From positions 1-64,000 of the forward strand of contig QFQP01000011.1 in the NCBI GenBank assembly GCA_003243425.1: DNA of 64,000 nt, in the 5' to 3' direction. Source of the DNA: Archangium gephyra. GTDB taxonomy: Bacteria > Myxococcota > Myxococcia > Myxococcales > Myxococcaceae. Positions 35,431 to 43,260 of this stretch are shown here, in pieces. The first letter of the stretch is position 1. The number at the start of each line of letters is the position of its first letter. The notes under the pieces are model-generated. The model saw only the letters and a list, made by a program, of their open reading frames with translations. It was not told the origin of the DNA and did not search any database. Position numbers and translations under genes: made by a program.

Positions 35431-35816
35431 CCGTAGACGAGCACGCCGCGCTCGAACGAACGAACTGCGTCATCGCTCTGGGCGAAGTAGTCGAACGCGT
35501 CGTGCGCGCCCGCGCTGCGGAAGATGGCGTGCAGATACGGCGAGAGCCCGGCCAGCTTGAGGTCGCCGCCCAGCACGCGCATCTCTTCGGCGCGCTGCAC
35601 GAGCCCACGAACCGCGCGGTAGTCGAAGTGCGTGACGTCGGTGAAGTCGATCACCAGCTCGTTGGTGCCGTTGGCCGAGAGCCGGCCCAGCATTCCGCAG
35701 ATGTCTGCCGCTTCGTCGCGATCGAGCTCGCCCTCGAGCACCATCGTCATGACGCGCGACGTGGCTGTAGCGACGGGCATCGCCCTGGCCACTTCGATGT
35801 TCATCAGTTCGCTCAC
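35427..35816 (-). CDS. STAS-domain protein inside the dcw cluster
   Basis: This small STAS-domain (anti-sigma-antagonist-like) protein has about 129 aa. The start is taken as GTG 35814-35816, because GGAG (35823-35826) sits six bases before it; an ATG at 35822 is too close to that site. The fold is recognised from TMVLEGELDRDEAADI, LVIDFTDVTHFDYRAVRGLV and LGGDLKLAGLSPYLHAIF. The position of the phosphorylatable serine (D-S-S-G-L in anti-anti-sigma factors) reads DYRAVRGL, so classical phospho-switching is unlikely. It lies between mraZ and rsmH, 27 bp after mraZ, and overlaps rsmH, implying co-expression. Confidence 0.82.
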   Translation of the reverse strand: MSELMNIEVARAMPVATATSRVMTMVLEGELDRDEAADICGMLGRLSANGTNELVIDFTDVTHFDYRAVRGLVQRAEEMRVLGGDLKLAGLSPYLHAIFRSAGAHDAFDYFAQSDDAVRSFERGVLVYG

Positions 35817-35843
35817 GTTCATCTCCAGGTTTGAAAAAAGAAG

Positions 35844-36296
35844 TCAGGACTGCTGCAGCTCAGACAGCACGCGCATCACGTCGGCAGACTCGGCCTCGGC
35901 GCGCGCCGACTCCTGAGCCTTCGCCCAACCGTCCTTCGACCAGAGCTCGATCACCTTCACCATGCCGGCCCACACCAGGTCCTTTTCGAGGCCCGCGTGC
36001 GCGCGCAGCGACGGAGGGATGAGCACACGCCCCAACTTGTCGACGGGCACCTCGACCGCCGGCGCCACGTACAGCCGGAGCAGCGCTTTGACGCCCGGCT
36101 CCATCGCGTTGCGTTTGGCGATCGCCTGCTCGAAGTGCTCCCACTCGCGAACCGGGTAGCAGTGCAGGCAGGCGTCGAGCGACGTGGTGACGATCAGCCG
36201 CTCGTCGTAGCTGCCGACAAGCGTCTCGCGGAGCTTCACCGGAAAGCTGGTGCGCCCTTTCGCGTCGATCTGGTGCTCGAAAACGCCCCGGAACAT
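35844..36296 (-). CDS. mraZ: Transcriptional regulator MraZ
   Basis: MraZ is the AbrB-like DNA-binding protein that heads dcw clusters and autoregulates them. The ATG at 36296 gives 150 aa starting MFRGVFEHQIDAKGRTSFP, the standard beginning. Two SpoVT/AbrB repeats are present: the first around DAKGRTSFPVKLRE, the second around VDKLGRVLIPPSLRAHAGL with the DKxGR motif. The C-terminal tail (about 20 residues, Ala/Glu-rich) is longer than minimal. It is the first gene of the minus-strand operon, with putative MraZ boxes 43-62 bases upstream. Confidence 0.96.
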   Translation of the reverse strand: MFRGVFEHQIDAKGRTSFPVKLRETLVGSYDERLIVTTSLDACLHCYPVREWEHFEQAIAKRNAMEPGVKALLRLYVAPAVEVPVDKLGRVLIPPSLRAHAGLEKDLVWAGMVKVIELWSKDGWAKAQESARAEAESADVMRVLSELQQS

Positions 36297-36338
36297 GTCT
36301 GCCCTGATCCACCACGGTGAGGGAAATTGATCCGCTCG

Positions 36339-36358
36339 ATACCACTTCTTGCCACTTT
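36339..36358 (-). promoter_or_regulatory. Putative MraZ-binding boxes
   Basis: On the minus strand two 10-bp direct repeats occur: AAAGTGGCAA followed immediately by GAAGTGGTAT, i.e. (A/G)AAGTGG-N4 repeated with a 10-bp period. MraZ proteins are known to bind short direct repeats of this type in front of their own operon. The boxes start about eight bases beyond the predicted -10 box, so MraZ bound here would block transcription initiation or escape. Confidence 0.72.
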
Positions 36359-36365
36359 CGCCGGG

Positions 36366-36394
36366 AAAATAGGGGCCGTGGAAAAGAGGGTCAA
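36366..36394 (-). promoter_or_regulatory. Sigma-70-type promoter of the dcw operon
   Basis: On the minus strand, TTGACC (36389-36394) and TATTTT (36366-36371) are separated by exactly 17 bp. This is close to the housekeeping consensus and is well placed to start mraZ transcription at about 36358, 62 bases before the mraZ ATG. The promoter lies in the 207-bp gap between mraZ and the divergent PilZ gene. Confidence 0.72.
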
Positions 36395-36503
36395 GAAACG
36401 GGATCAGGCTTGGTGCGATCGGAACACGCCGGTATGTGCTACGAGGTGGGCGCCTTCTCACCGGCTGGCTGTCGGGGAAAAAGATGAACAATCAGGAGTA
36501 CTT

Positions 36504-37178
36504 GTGACGCCGGTCCGCCTGAAGGTGTCCTACAAGACGCCGGAATCACTGCTGGGCGAGCTCACCAAGAGCGTCGGCCGCGGCGGCGTGCGCATCGAGA
36601 CGGCCAAGCCGGTTCCGGTAGGAACGAAATTCATCTTCGAGCTGCGATCACCGGGCGTCCGCGAAGCGGTCGAGGTGCACGGCACGGTGCTCACGGTGGC
36701 CGAGACGGCTCCGGGGAAGTTCGCGTTGCACATTCGTTACGAGCCGCCGAACACCCGGCAGGGGCTCGATGCGGTGATTCGGCGGATCTTCGAGACCTCG
36801 CAGTACGACAAGCACCGCAAGGCGCCCCGCATTCCCCTGCACGTCCGCGCCACCGAAGATCGCGCCGAAGCGCCGGGCTACCGCTTGCGTGACATCAGCT
36901 CGGGAGGCGTGGGCGTGGACATCGAGAGCGACTCGTTGCCCAGGCACATCAAGATCGGCGCGCCGTTCTCCATCAGCATGAAGCTCACCACCGGCATGTT
37001 GTCGGTGCACGGCCAGGTGGTGTGGGCGGTGACGACGCGCGAAAGCGACACCCTGCCTCCGCGAGTCGGCATCGCCTGGGGCGAAATGAAGCCGCGCGTG
37101 CGTGAGCTGCTCGACGACCTTCTGACGTTGAAGGCGCTGCCGAGCCCGCCGTGGATCGCGCGCCTCACCTTCGGCTGA
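36504..37178 (+). CDS. Two-domain PilZ protein
   Basis: This 224-aa protein starts at GTG 36504, with AGGAG at 36494-36498 five bases upstream; the longer ORF from 36327 lacks this site. The N-terminal half (TPVRLKVSYKTPESLLGELT) is a degenerate PilZ-like domain of the myxobacterial type. The C-terminal half has the canonical PilZ motifs HRKAPRIPLHVRA (RxxxR) and DISSGGVGVDIES (DxSxxG), so it is likely to bind cyclic di-GMP. It is divergent from mraZ. The role is unknown; motility, polysaccharide and developmental control are typical contexts. Confidence 0.82.
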   Translation: MTPVRLKVSYKTPESLLGELTKSVGRGGVRIETAKPVPVGTKFIFELRSPGVREAVEVHGTVLTVAETAPGKFALHIRYEPPNTRQGLDAVIRRIFETSQYDKHRKAPRIPLHVRATEDRAEAPGYRLRDISSGGVGVDIESDSLPRHIKIGAPFSISMKLTTGMLSVHGQVVWAVTTRESDTLPPRVGIAWGEMKPRVRELLDDLLTLKALPSPPWIARLTFG

Positions 37179-37233
37179 TCAGACCTGCGCGACGCCTCCA
37201 TCGACGAACAGCCGATGCCGTTCACGAAGCTCT
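37179..37233 (-). pseudogene. Possible C-terminal remnant of a short-chain dehydrogenase
   Basis: In one minus-strand frame this gap reads ELRERHRLFVDGGVAQV followed by TGA at 37179-37181. The FVDGG ending closely resembles the C-termini of short-chain dehydrogenases. Only about ten residues carry the signature, and the frame upstream runs into the next gene, so this is either a gene remnant or a coincidence. Confidence 0.25.
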
Positions 37234-38088
37234 TCAATTGAGCCACAGCTGACCTTCACTGCGGCGAACCGTCTTTCCCACCAGCCAGTCTTCGGCGTCG
37301 GTCGGCGCGTACCCGAGTGGGTAGAGCCGCTTCTTCTTCGCGTCGCCCAGCCGCAGCTCGGGAATCGTCGACAGCTCGTCGCCCGCTTGCACGTGCGCCT
37401 GCAGTTGGTCGTCTCGAATGAGGCCCTTCACCACGACCGTCGTGAGCTTCGAAGGCAGCGCGTCGGCTCCCTTCTTCGTGGACGGGGTCGAGAGAAGCGC
37501 CCGCGCCGGCAGCGTTCGGTCGTCGGACGCGTTGATGGCCGCCAGACGCTCGGTCTCGAACGTCGGGTCGTACGTGCGACGACGCACCGGTTCATCTGTC
37601 GGTTCGAGCCGGCCCTTCTCGTACCGGTACTCGCGACCGGTGAAGACCATGCGCCCCGCTTCGTTCGCCCACTCGGCCAGCAACAGCGTGCGCTTCGGGC
37701 CCAGAAAGTCGCGGCCCCAGTCGTGCGTCACCACGTGCGTCACGCCGTCGGTGGAGCCGTCGACGATCGCGAGCTCCCAGGTGCGAATCATCACGCCGTT
37801 GCTCTCGACCGCGCGTGAGCTGATGACCGTCTCGGGCTTGTCGTCACCGTCGAGATCGACGCTGTCGACGAAGAAGTCGTTCACGTCGCCGAGCACCGTG
37901 CGCACGTCCCACTCGAGGTGTCGCTCGCGCGGCCCGTCGACGGTGATGCCCGCGCGCTTCTCGCCGCGATTGGGAATGCACTTGCACACCCGGACCTCAC
38001 CGGTCGTCGTGCACGCCGAGGCTGAACACTGAGCGATGGTCGTGGCCTGCGGTGCGGGCCAGGCCGCGAGGACGAGCGCGAGGAGCAT
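37234..38088 (-). CDS. Exported protein of unknown function
   Basis: This 284-aa protein is predicted to be secreted. The ATG at 38088 gives a short signal peptide (MLLALVLAAWPAPQATT), and the following region contains CSASACTTTGEVRVCKCIPN with four cysteines. The mature protein is beta-rich; a DSVDLDGDDKPE motif at about residues 94-105 looks like an FG-GAP/VCBS-type calcium loop, so part of the protein could be a propeller blade. No family was recognised with confidence. It is divergent from the lipoprotein at 38153, with 64 bp between the starts. Confidence 0.68.
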   Translation of the reverse strand: MLLALVLAAWPAPQATTIAQCSASACTTTGEVRVCKCIPNRGEKRAGITVDGPRERHLEWDVRTVLGDVNDFFVDSVDLDGDDKPETVISSRAVESNGVMIRTWELAIVDGSTDGVTHVVTHDWGRDFLGPKRTLLLAEWANEAGRMVFTGREYRYEKGRLEPTDEPVRRRTYDPTFETERLAAINASDDRTLPARALLSTPSTKKGADALPSKLTTVVVKGLIRDDQLQAHVQAGDELSTIPELRLGDAKKKRLYPLGYAPTDAEDWLVGKTVRRSEGQLWLN

Positions 38089-38152
38089 GTCTCCAGCTTC
38101 CCACTGCGCGCCGAAAACTTCTCGTCGCCCGCCCGTCTGGCACGCTGGCTCG

Positions 38153-38479
38153 ATGAAGAAGCTCTTCGCGATTCTGACGTTGGCGCTGGCGAGCGGCTGC
38201 GGCGCGACCGTCGGTGATGCGTGCACCACGTCGAGCGACTGTGGTCCCGGCACGTGCCTCAATCGTTCGTGGTCACCCGGCGGCTACTGCACCACTGGCT
38301 GCAACATCGACAACGATCTCTGCCCTTCGGGCACCACGTGCGTGCGCGGCGCGATCGACGGCGACCTCGCTGGCTGCATGCGCAGCTGCGAGAAGAACTC
38401 CGACTGTCGCACCGGGTACATCTGCCAGACCGAGCGCGAGAGCCTCACGCCGGTGTGCGTGGGCAGCGACGGGCTCTGA
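38153..38479 (+). CDS. Small cysteine-rich lipoprotein
   Basis: This 108-aa lipoprotein has the signal MKKLFAILTLALASGC (lipobox Cys16). The mature part has 11 further cysteines in CxxxxDC, CLNxxW, CTTGC, CPSGTTC and CQT patterns that resemble the EGF-like or Stig-type Cys modules frequent in myxobacterial surface lipoproteins. Its ATG follows a Leu-rich, otherwise non-coding stretch. No enzymatic function is expected; structural or binding roles are plausible. Confidence 0.75.
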   Translation: MKKLFAILTLALASGCGATVGDACTTSSDCGPGTCLNRSWSPGGYCTTGCNIDNDLCPSGTTCVRGAIDGDLAGCMRSCEKNSDCRTGYICQTERESLTPVCVGSDGL

Positions 38480-38538
38480 TGGCTGCGACGAGCGGTGCTC
38501 ATTTCCACCCGGTCATGCATCGGGAGTAACAGCGCGGC

Positions 38539-38931
38539 ATGCGCCCCAATCGCCTCGACTTCTCGCTGCGCGCGCCCGGCTCCACCGATTCACGCGTCAT
38601 CGGCACCCTGCGCTGGCCGACGGAGCTGTCAGACGAAGCGATGGCGTTCCTGCGCGACAACGTGTTCGCCGAACGCCTCGGCAACGCCAGGAAGGTGGCG
38701 AAGCTGCTCGAGACCCAGGTGCTGCTGCCTTCGGAGCGGCCGACCTTCCTCGCAGATCGTCCGTTCTTTCCGCCCGAAGCGCCGGACGCGCTCGCAGCTC
38801 AGGTCGATCTCGAAGATCTCGTCGCCGACTTCGCGGTGGTGCTGCGCGAGTTGAGAGCTGCGCCACCCGACCTCGAGCTGGTGCTCACTTTTTCTCAGGA
38901 GGCCGCGGATACACGAGGCACACCTCTTTGA
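38539..38931 (+). CDS. Hypothetical protein
   Basis: This is a 130-aa protein with no recognised family. It starts MRPNRLDFSLRAPGSTDSR and has a mostly helical middle (DEAMAFLRDNVFAERL) and a hydrophobic helix near the C-terminus (LEDLVADFAVVLREL). The 3' end overlaps the convergent lipoprotein gene by 47 bp, which is unusual but possible in compact genomes. Codon use is consistent with neighbouring genes. Confidence 0.6.
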   Translation: MRPNRLDFSLRAPGSTDSRVIGTLRWPTELSDEAMAFLRDNVFAERLGNARKVAKLLETQVLLPSERPTFLADRPFFPPEAPDALAAQVDLEDLVADFAVVLRELRAAPPDLELVLTFSQEAADTRGTPL

Positions 38932-39613
38932 AATACGGCGTGTCGGCGTCGAAGTAGTTCACCGACATCGCGCGCGCGGCCTTCTGCAGCTCCATGCCGT
39001 AGGCCGGCGCGAAGCACACGTCGGGCGCTTCACGGAACCTGGCCTGCACGCGCTCGAAGCCCTTCTGCAGCGTCGTCAGGTCCATCTCGCCGCTGCGCAC
39101 CGGCACCGTCGGCCCGTTGGGGTCGAGCCCCGGCAACTTGCCGAGGTTGGTCGTCAACTCGAAGCCGTCTTCCCGGTGAATCACGCGCACTTTTCCCGGC
39201 GCGGGTTCGTCGATCCACTTCTGGAACTCGGTGGCGTCGCGCAGCTTCACTTCGAAGGCGATGTTCGCGTCGGGGTGCTTGAGCCACACCTCTCGACGTT
39301 CGTCGTGCAGCTGCGCCAGCAGTGGAGCGACTTGCACCATGAAAGTGTCTTCGTCGGCGACCAGCAGCACACCGCCCTCGCCGGGCAATTCGGTCCACTT
39401 CTCGCCGTGGAGTTCGATGGTCTTCAGCCCCCTGGGGACCTCGGGCCCCATCGGCTTGAACGGCACCACGCGGTAGAGCGCGTCGCGATCGTCGCCGGCG
39501 TCGGCCGTCACCCGCGGCAACGGCTCCAGGGGCTGCGGCTTCGCGCGCGGCACCGGCTCGGCCTTCTTCTCTGCGCACGCGACGAACATCAGAACGAACA
39601 GAAGCCGCTTCAT
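38885..39613 (-). CDS. Lipoprotein, unknown function
   Basis: This 242-aa lipoprotein begins MKRLLFVLMFVACAEKK, with the lipobox ending at Cys13, followed by a Pro-rich linker. The mature region has no recognised domain; a helix-rich end (LQKGFERVQARFREAPDVCFAP) contains two cysteines likely to pair. Its ATG overlaps the stop of the App1-like gene (ATGA), so the two are translated together; App1 is upstream. The 3' end overlaps the convergent hypothetical gene by 47 bp. Confidence 0.75.
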   Translation of the reverse strand: MKRLLFVLMFVACAEKKAEPVPRAKPQPLEPLPRVTADAGDDRDALYRVVPFKPMGPEVPRGLKTIELHGEKWTELPGEGGVLLVADEDTFMVQVAPLLAQLHDERREVWLKHPDANIAFEVKLRDATEFQKWIDEPAPGKVRVIHREDGFELTTNLGKLPGLDPNGPTVPVRSGEMDLTTLQKGFERVQARFREAPDVCFAPAYGMELQKAARAMSVNYFDADTPYFKEVCLVYPRPPEKK

Positions 39614-40572
39614 TTCTTCTCCGCGAACACCTGATTCACGCACTCTGCCGTCACCAGCCCGCGCGCCACCGCGTCCATCGCGGCGTCTTTGCCTTCCTTG
39701 AACAACACCATGTTCTTGAAGCGTTCCTTGTTCTCCGAGCGCCCCACGTCGTGGATGTAGATGGCCTTCACGCGGTCGGGAAATTCGCTGCGCATCTGCG
39801 CGTAGACCTCGGGGTCCTTCTCGCCGGAATCACCCACCAGCACGACCTGGTTGGGCAGTTCCTTGAGCAACGCGCGAATCACCGGCTGCTTGTAGTTGCT
39901 CAACGTCGAGGGGCCGAGGTCGCGCAGGTACACGCCGAAGCCGAGTGGAAAGCGGTGCAGCACGAGGAACTGCTTCACGCGATCGAGGTACTGCGCGGGC
40001 GAGCCGCTCACGAGCGCGAACCCGGGCCGCTCGTTCTTGTCTTCGCGAAGACACTCGTAGAAGCCCGACATGCCGGGCACCGCCGGTTGAGTGGTCGCGT
40101 CTTCCAACAACGCCGCCTTCACCAGCTTCGAGCCCTCGAGCACGTTGGTGACCGACAGCGTGTCGTCGAGATCGCTCACCACGAAGAACGGCGCGTCGCG
40201 CGAGACGATGTTCACGGTCGCAATTCCCACCACCCCGCCAGCAGACGCTTCTGCGGTCGACAGCCCCACGGCGAAGGGTTTTTCCGTACCGGAAAGGGTG
40301 ACGTTGAAGTTGCCGTCGGCCCCCGACACCGTCTTCACGGCACGGCCCGCGTAGCGGACTTCCACGTTCGCGCTGTCCCAGTTGGAAGAGGTGAGGCGGC
40401 GCAGGTTCCGCTCGAAGGTGGAGCTGCCGCGAGACGGTGCGTGCTTCAAGACCCGGCCCGACAGCGTCACCGAGGCCGGAGTTCCCACCACCGGGAAGAG
40501 CAGGACCGCCGGCTCAGCCCGAACGGTCGACGCGATGAACGCAACAAGCACGAGTGAGCGCATCGCGGGCAT
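39610..40572 (-). CDS. App1-like phosphatidate phosphatase (DUF2183), exported
   Basis: This 320-aa protein belongs to the App1/DUF2183 family of HAD-type phosphatases. Motif I FVVSDLDDTLS holds the catalytic DxDxT at 134-138; FALVSGSPAQYLDRV carries a Ser motif and VLVGDSGEKDPEVY motif IV. Yeast App1 is a Mg2+-dependent phosphatidate phosphatase, so lipid dephosphorylation is likely. A cleavable signal (VLVAFIASTVRA) suggests periplasmic or secreted location, and residues of about 30-125 form a beta-sandwich region before the catalytic domain. The ATG at 40572 has AGGAG five bases upstream. The gene is coupled to a downstream lipoprotein. Confidence 0.85.
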   Translation of the reverse strand: MPAMRSLVLVAFIASTVRAEPAVLLFPVVGTPASVTLSGRVLKHAPSRGSSTFERNLRRLTSSNWDSANVEVRYAGRAVKTVSGADGNFNVTLSGTEKPFAVGLSTAEASAGGVVGIATVNIVSRDAPFFVVSDLDDTLSVTNVLEGSKLVKAALLEDATTQPAVPGMSGFYECLREDKNERPGFALVSGSPAQYLDRVKQFLVLHRFPLGFGVYLRDLGPSTLSNYKQPVIRALLKELPNQVVLVGDSGEKDPEVYAQMRSEFPDRVKAIYIHDVGRSENKERFKNMVLFKEGKDAAMDAVARGLVTAECVNQVFAEKK

Positions 40573-40608
40573 GGTATCTCCTCGTCGCCTTTTCGCAGGA
40601 CGTTCCCG

Positions 40609-42774
40609 TTGTCATCTCCCGAAAGCGTCAGATTCGGAAAGTACGAGCTGCTCGACCGCATCGCGGCCGGGGGCATGGCCGAGATCTTTCGTGCTCGGTA
40701 CGAACCTGCGCCCGGAGTGACCAAGCAGGTCGTCATCAAGCGCATTCTTCCGCACTACGCCGAGAACAAGGCCTTCATCGGCATGTTCACCAACGAAGCG
40801 AAGATCGTGATGGGCCTGTCACACGGCAACATCGCGCAGGTCTTCGACTTCGGAGCGCTCGACGGCGACTGGTTCCTGGCGATGGAGCTGGTCGATGGCC
40901 ACCCGCTGAGCAAGGTGGTCAAGCGCGCGCGCACGCTCGGCATTCCGGTGCTGCCTCCCGAGTACGCGGCCTTCGTGACCGCGGAGATGTTGAAGGGCCT
41001 CCACTACGCGCACACGCGGCTCGATGAAGAAGGCCGCCCGCTGCGCATCGTTCACCGCGACGTGAGCCCGCAGAACGTGCTCGTCAGCTACGAGGGCCAG
41101 GTGAAGCTGGTCGACTTCGGCATCGCGCGCGCGCGTCACGCCAGCTCCGAAGAGACGGCGGCGAACGCGGTGAAGGGCAAGTACGCGTACTTCGCGCCCG
41201 AGCAGGCCAAAGCGAAGGAGCTCGATTCGCGCACCGACGTCTTCGCCTCGGGCGTGGTGCTGTACGAATTGCTCACCGGGCAGTTGCCGTTTCAGGGCCG
41301 CCTGATGGACGTGCTCGCCCGCATCGTGAAGGGCGACTTCCGCAAGCCGCGCGAGCTGAACCCGCGAATTCCCCCGGAGCTCGAGCGCATCGTCTTGAAG
41401 GCGATGGCCACCGAGAAGAGCGACCGCTACCAGACCGCGGAGGCCTTTCAGCAGGACCTCAATCGCTTCCTCGCCAACAACCACCCCGAGTTCACGCAGA
41501 ACATGCTGTCGCTGTTCCTGCAGCTGATGTTCGAGCCGGAGCTGGTGAAGGAAGGCCGGCCCGTGCAGCTGCCGCGGGAGTTCGTCGAGCGCGCCCAGAA
41601 GTGGAAGGAGCCGCTGCCGGCGCCGCCTGAAGAAGGTCAGCGCGACGAGTCGGAGGACCCGACGGAGATGGTGGCGTTCGCCGACGCCGCGAAGGTCGGC
41701 TTCGGCGCCTCCCAGAAGTCGCTGCCGCCGGCGCCGTCGTTCCCCTGGGTGCGCGCGGCCGCGTTGTTGGTTTCGGCCGCGCTGGTGGGCTTCGGTGCAG
41801 TGACCGTGATTCAGCGCGTGCGCGAGGCGACGCTGGAGATCACCAGCACGCCCGGCGGCGCTGAGATCGTCGTCGATGGCCGCAGCATCAACTCGCGTAC
41901 GCCGGCGACAGTGAGCGGGCTGACCGGTGGCCGCACCTTCCACGTCGAGGTGCTCGCGCCGGGGTATCAGGCCTGGAAGAACGACGTTCCGCTCAAGGCG
42001 GGTCAGCACCTGGTGGTGGACGCGCGCCTGGCCCTGGTTCCGCCGCCGGCCGAGCCGCCGAGGCCTCCACCAGAACCCGTGAAGCCGCCAGAACCCGCGC
42101 CTGCGCCCGACATCGTCTCGTGGCCACTCGCGCGCTTCGAGCTCGATGCGGCGCGCCACCGGCTCGACTTGCCGGCCTCAGGCGCGGTGGCGATGCCGTT
42201 GGACGCCAGCAAGACGTACCGCATCACGCTCGGCGGAAAGTCGACGTCACCCGCGTGGGCCTTCTACGTGGTGAGTGAAGGCGGCGCGCAGCCCGGCGTG
42301 TTCGGCAATGATCCGCTGCTGATCAAGAGCGCGACCAGCCTCTACGCGTTTCACGTGCCCGCGAGCGTGCTCGGCGCAGAACAGAAAGACGAAACGAAGC
42401 CGCGCACGTTGTCGGTGCTCGCCGAGGGCACGCGCAAGGCCGTGAGCAGGCCGGTCTCACCGAAGCTGACCTTCCCCGCTTCGCAGCGCGTGACGGTGAC
42501 GGGCCTGTCAGCCACCACCAGCTATGAGCTGACACCGCGTCAGACGGCCGCGCCGGCGCTCGCACGCGAACGTGGCAACCCCATCGCGCGCGTCATCGTG
42601 GGAACGCCTGAAGGGCTGATCATCGCGCCGGTCGACGAAGTGACCCGGCTCGAAGGGCTGACGTCATTCTGGGTCACGTTCCTCGACGACGCGCCGGGCG
42701 ATGAAGCCGGGCGCATGGCGTTCGAGTTGCGCGAAGTGCGCGCTCCGATGCCGAAGAAGAAGCGGCACCGCTGA
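40609..42774 (+). CDS. Membrane Ser/Thr protein kinase with PEGA domain
   Basis: This 721-aa eukaryotic-type kinase starts at TTG 40609, with AGGA at 40597-40600 nine bases upstream. The kinase domain (about 8-290) has the Gly loop IAAGGMAE, Lys44, HRDVSPQN with Asp151 and the DFG Asp169, all intact. A Pro/Glu-rich linker leads to one transmembrane helix at about 381-400, then a PEGA domain (ATLEITSTPGGAEIVVDGR to about 474), a proline hinge and a C-terminal beta domain. PEGA domains are thought to contact surface polysaccharide or envelope components, so this may be an extracellular-sensor kinase. The SPEN-type activation region is typical for Myxococcus kinases. Confidence 0.92.
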   Translation: MSSPESVRFGKYELLDRIAAGGMAEIFRARYEPAPGVTKQVVIKRILPHYAENKAFIGMFTNEAKIVMGLSHGNIAQVFDFGALDGDWFLAMELVDGHPLSKVVKRARTLGIPVLPPEYAAFVTAEMLKGLHYAHTRLDEEGRPLRIVHRDVSPQNVLVSYEGQVKLVDFGIARARHASSEETAANAVKGKYAYFAPEQAKAKELDSRTDVFASGVVLYELLTGQLPFQGRLMDVLARIVKGDFRKPRELNPRIPPELERIVLKAMATEKSDRYQTAEAFQQDLNRFLANNHPEFTQNMLSLFLQLMFEPELVKEGRPVQLPREFVERAQKWKEPLPAPPEEGQRDESEDPTEMVAFADAAKVGFGASQKSLPPAPSFPWVRAAALLVSAALVGFGAVTVIQRVREATLEITSTPGGAEIVVDGRSINSRTPATVSGLTGGRTFHVEVLAPGYQAWKNDVPLKAGQHLVVDARLALVPPPAEPPRPPPEPVKPPEPAPAPDIVSWPLARFELDAARHRLDLPASGAVAMPLDASKTYRITLGGKSTSPAWAFYVVSEGGAQPGVFGNDPLLIKSATSLYAFHVPASVLGAEQKDETKPRTLSVLAEGTRKAVSRPVSPKLTFPASQRVTVTGLSATTSYELTPRQTAAPALARERGNPIARVIVGTPEGLIIAPVDEVTRLEGLTSFWVTFLDDAPGDEAGRMAFELREVRAPMPKKKRHR

Positions 42775-42776
42775 CT

Positions 42777-42947
42777 TTACGGGTCGGCGACGAAGCCGGT
42801 CGCGTTGTCGACGCGGTTGGTCGCGCTCGCGCCCGTCGACTTGTTCGGGTCATTCACCGGCGCGGGCTCGGGTGGTTGATCGGCCTTGTATTTCTTCCAA
42901 CCGAACCAGGCCGCACCAGCGACGAGAACGATGAGCACGTAGCGCAT
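42777..42947 (-). CDS. Small single-pass membrane protein
   Basis: This 56-aa protein starts MRYVLIVLVAGAAWFGWKKYK: one N-terminal hydrophobic helix followed by basic residues and a Pro-rich polar tail. It is convergent with the kinase gene, leaving 2 bp between the stops. Function unknown; the length and topology are consistent but coding status is moderately supported. Confidence 0.55.
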   Translation of the reverse strand: MRYVLIVLVAGAAWFGWKKYKADQPPEPAPVNDPNKSTGASATNRVDNATGFVADP

Positions 42948-42994
42948 GCCGAGAAGTGTACGGCAGCCACAGGGCTGATCAGGCGCGTAACGAC

Positions 42995-43011
42995 CTGTAG
43001 CCGAAAAATTG
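42995..43011 (+). promoter_or_regulatory. Sequence element shared with the ftsQ upstream region
   Basis: The stretch CTGTAGCCGAAAAATTG in front of the 52-aa protein matches the ftsQ element CTGTGGTCGAAAAATTG at 15 of 17 positions. A CAGCCACA also occurs 26 bases upstream (42963-42970), as in the ftsQ and ftsZ elements. The AT-rich 10-mer CGAAAAATTG also occurs once inside a coding region (45877-45886), so chance cannot be excluded. Confidence 0.35.
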
Positions 43012-43068
43012 ATCAGCGCCGCGGCGCGCGTACCGTGTGTGCACCAGACACCCACACGGGAGAAACGC

Positions 43069-43227
43069 ATGAAGAAGATCGTGTTCGCGATGGCGGTGAT
43101 GACGGTTGCAGTGGCGGGCGTGGCGACGGCGGGCGGCCACCGCAAAGTGACGGACGAGCAGGTCGAGAGCGCCATCGACGCGCGCCTGCACCAGATGCTC
43201 GTGAAGTTGAACGCAGAGAAGAAGTGA
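43069..43227 (+). CDS. Small exported protein
   Basis: This 52-aa product starts MKKIVFAMAVMTVAVAGVATAGG, a typical signal peptide with cleavage after ATA, leaving about 30 residues with a charged helix (TDEQVESAIDARLHQMLVKLNAEKK). GGGAGA (43058-43063) is a good ribosome-binding site five bases before the ATG. It lies 33 bp before carD and may share its transcript, but no function is known. Confidence 0.75.
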   Translation: MKKIVFAMAVMTVAVAGVATAGGHRKVTDEQVESAIDARLHQMLVKLNAEKK

Positions 43228-43260
43228 CAGCAGCGGACTTGCGTGGTGGAAACCGCGCCC

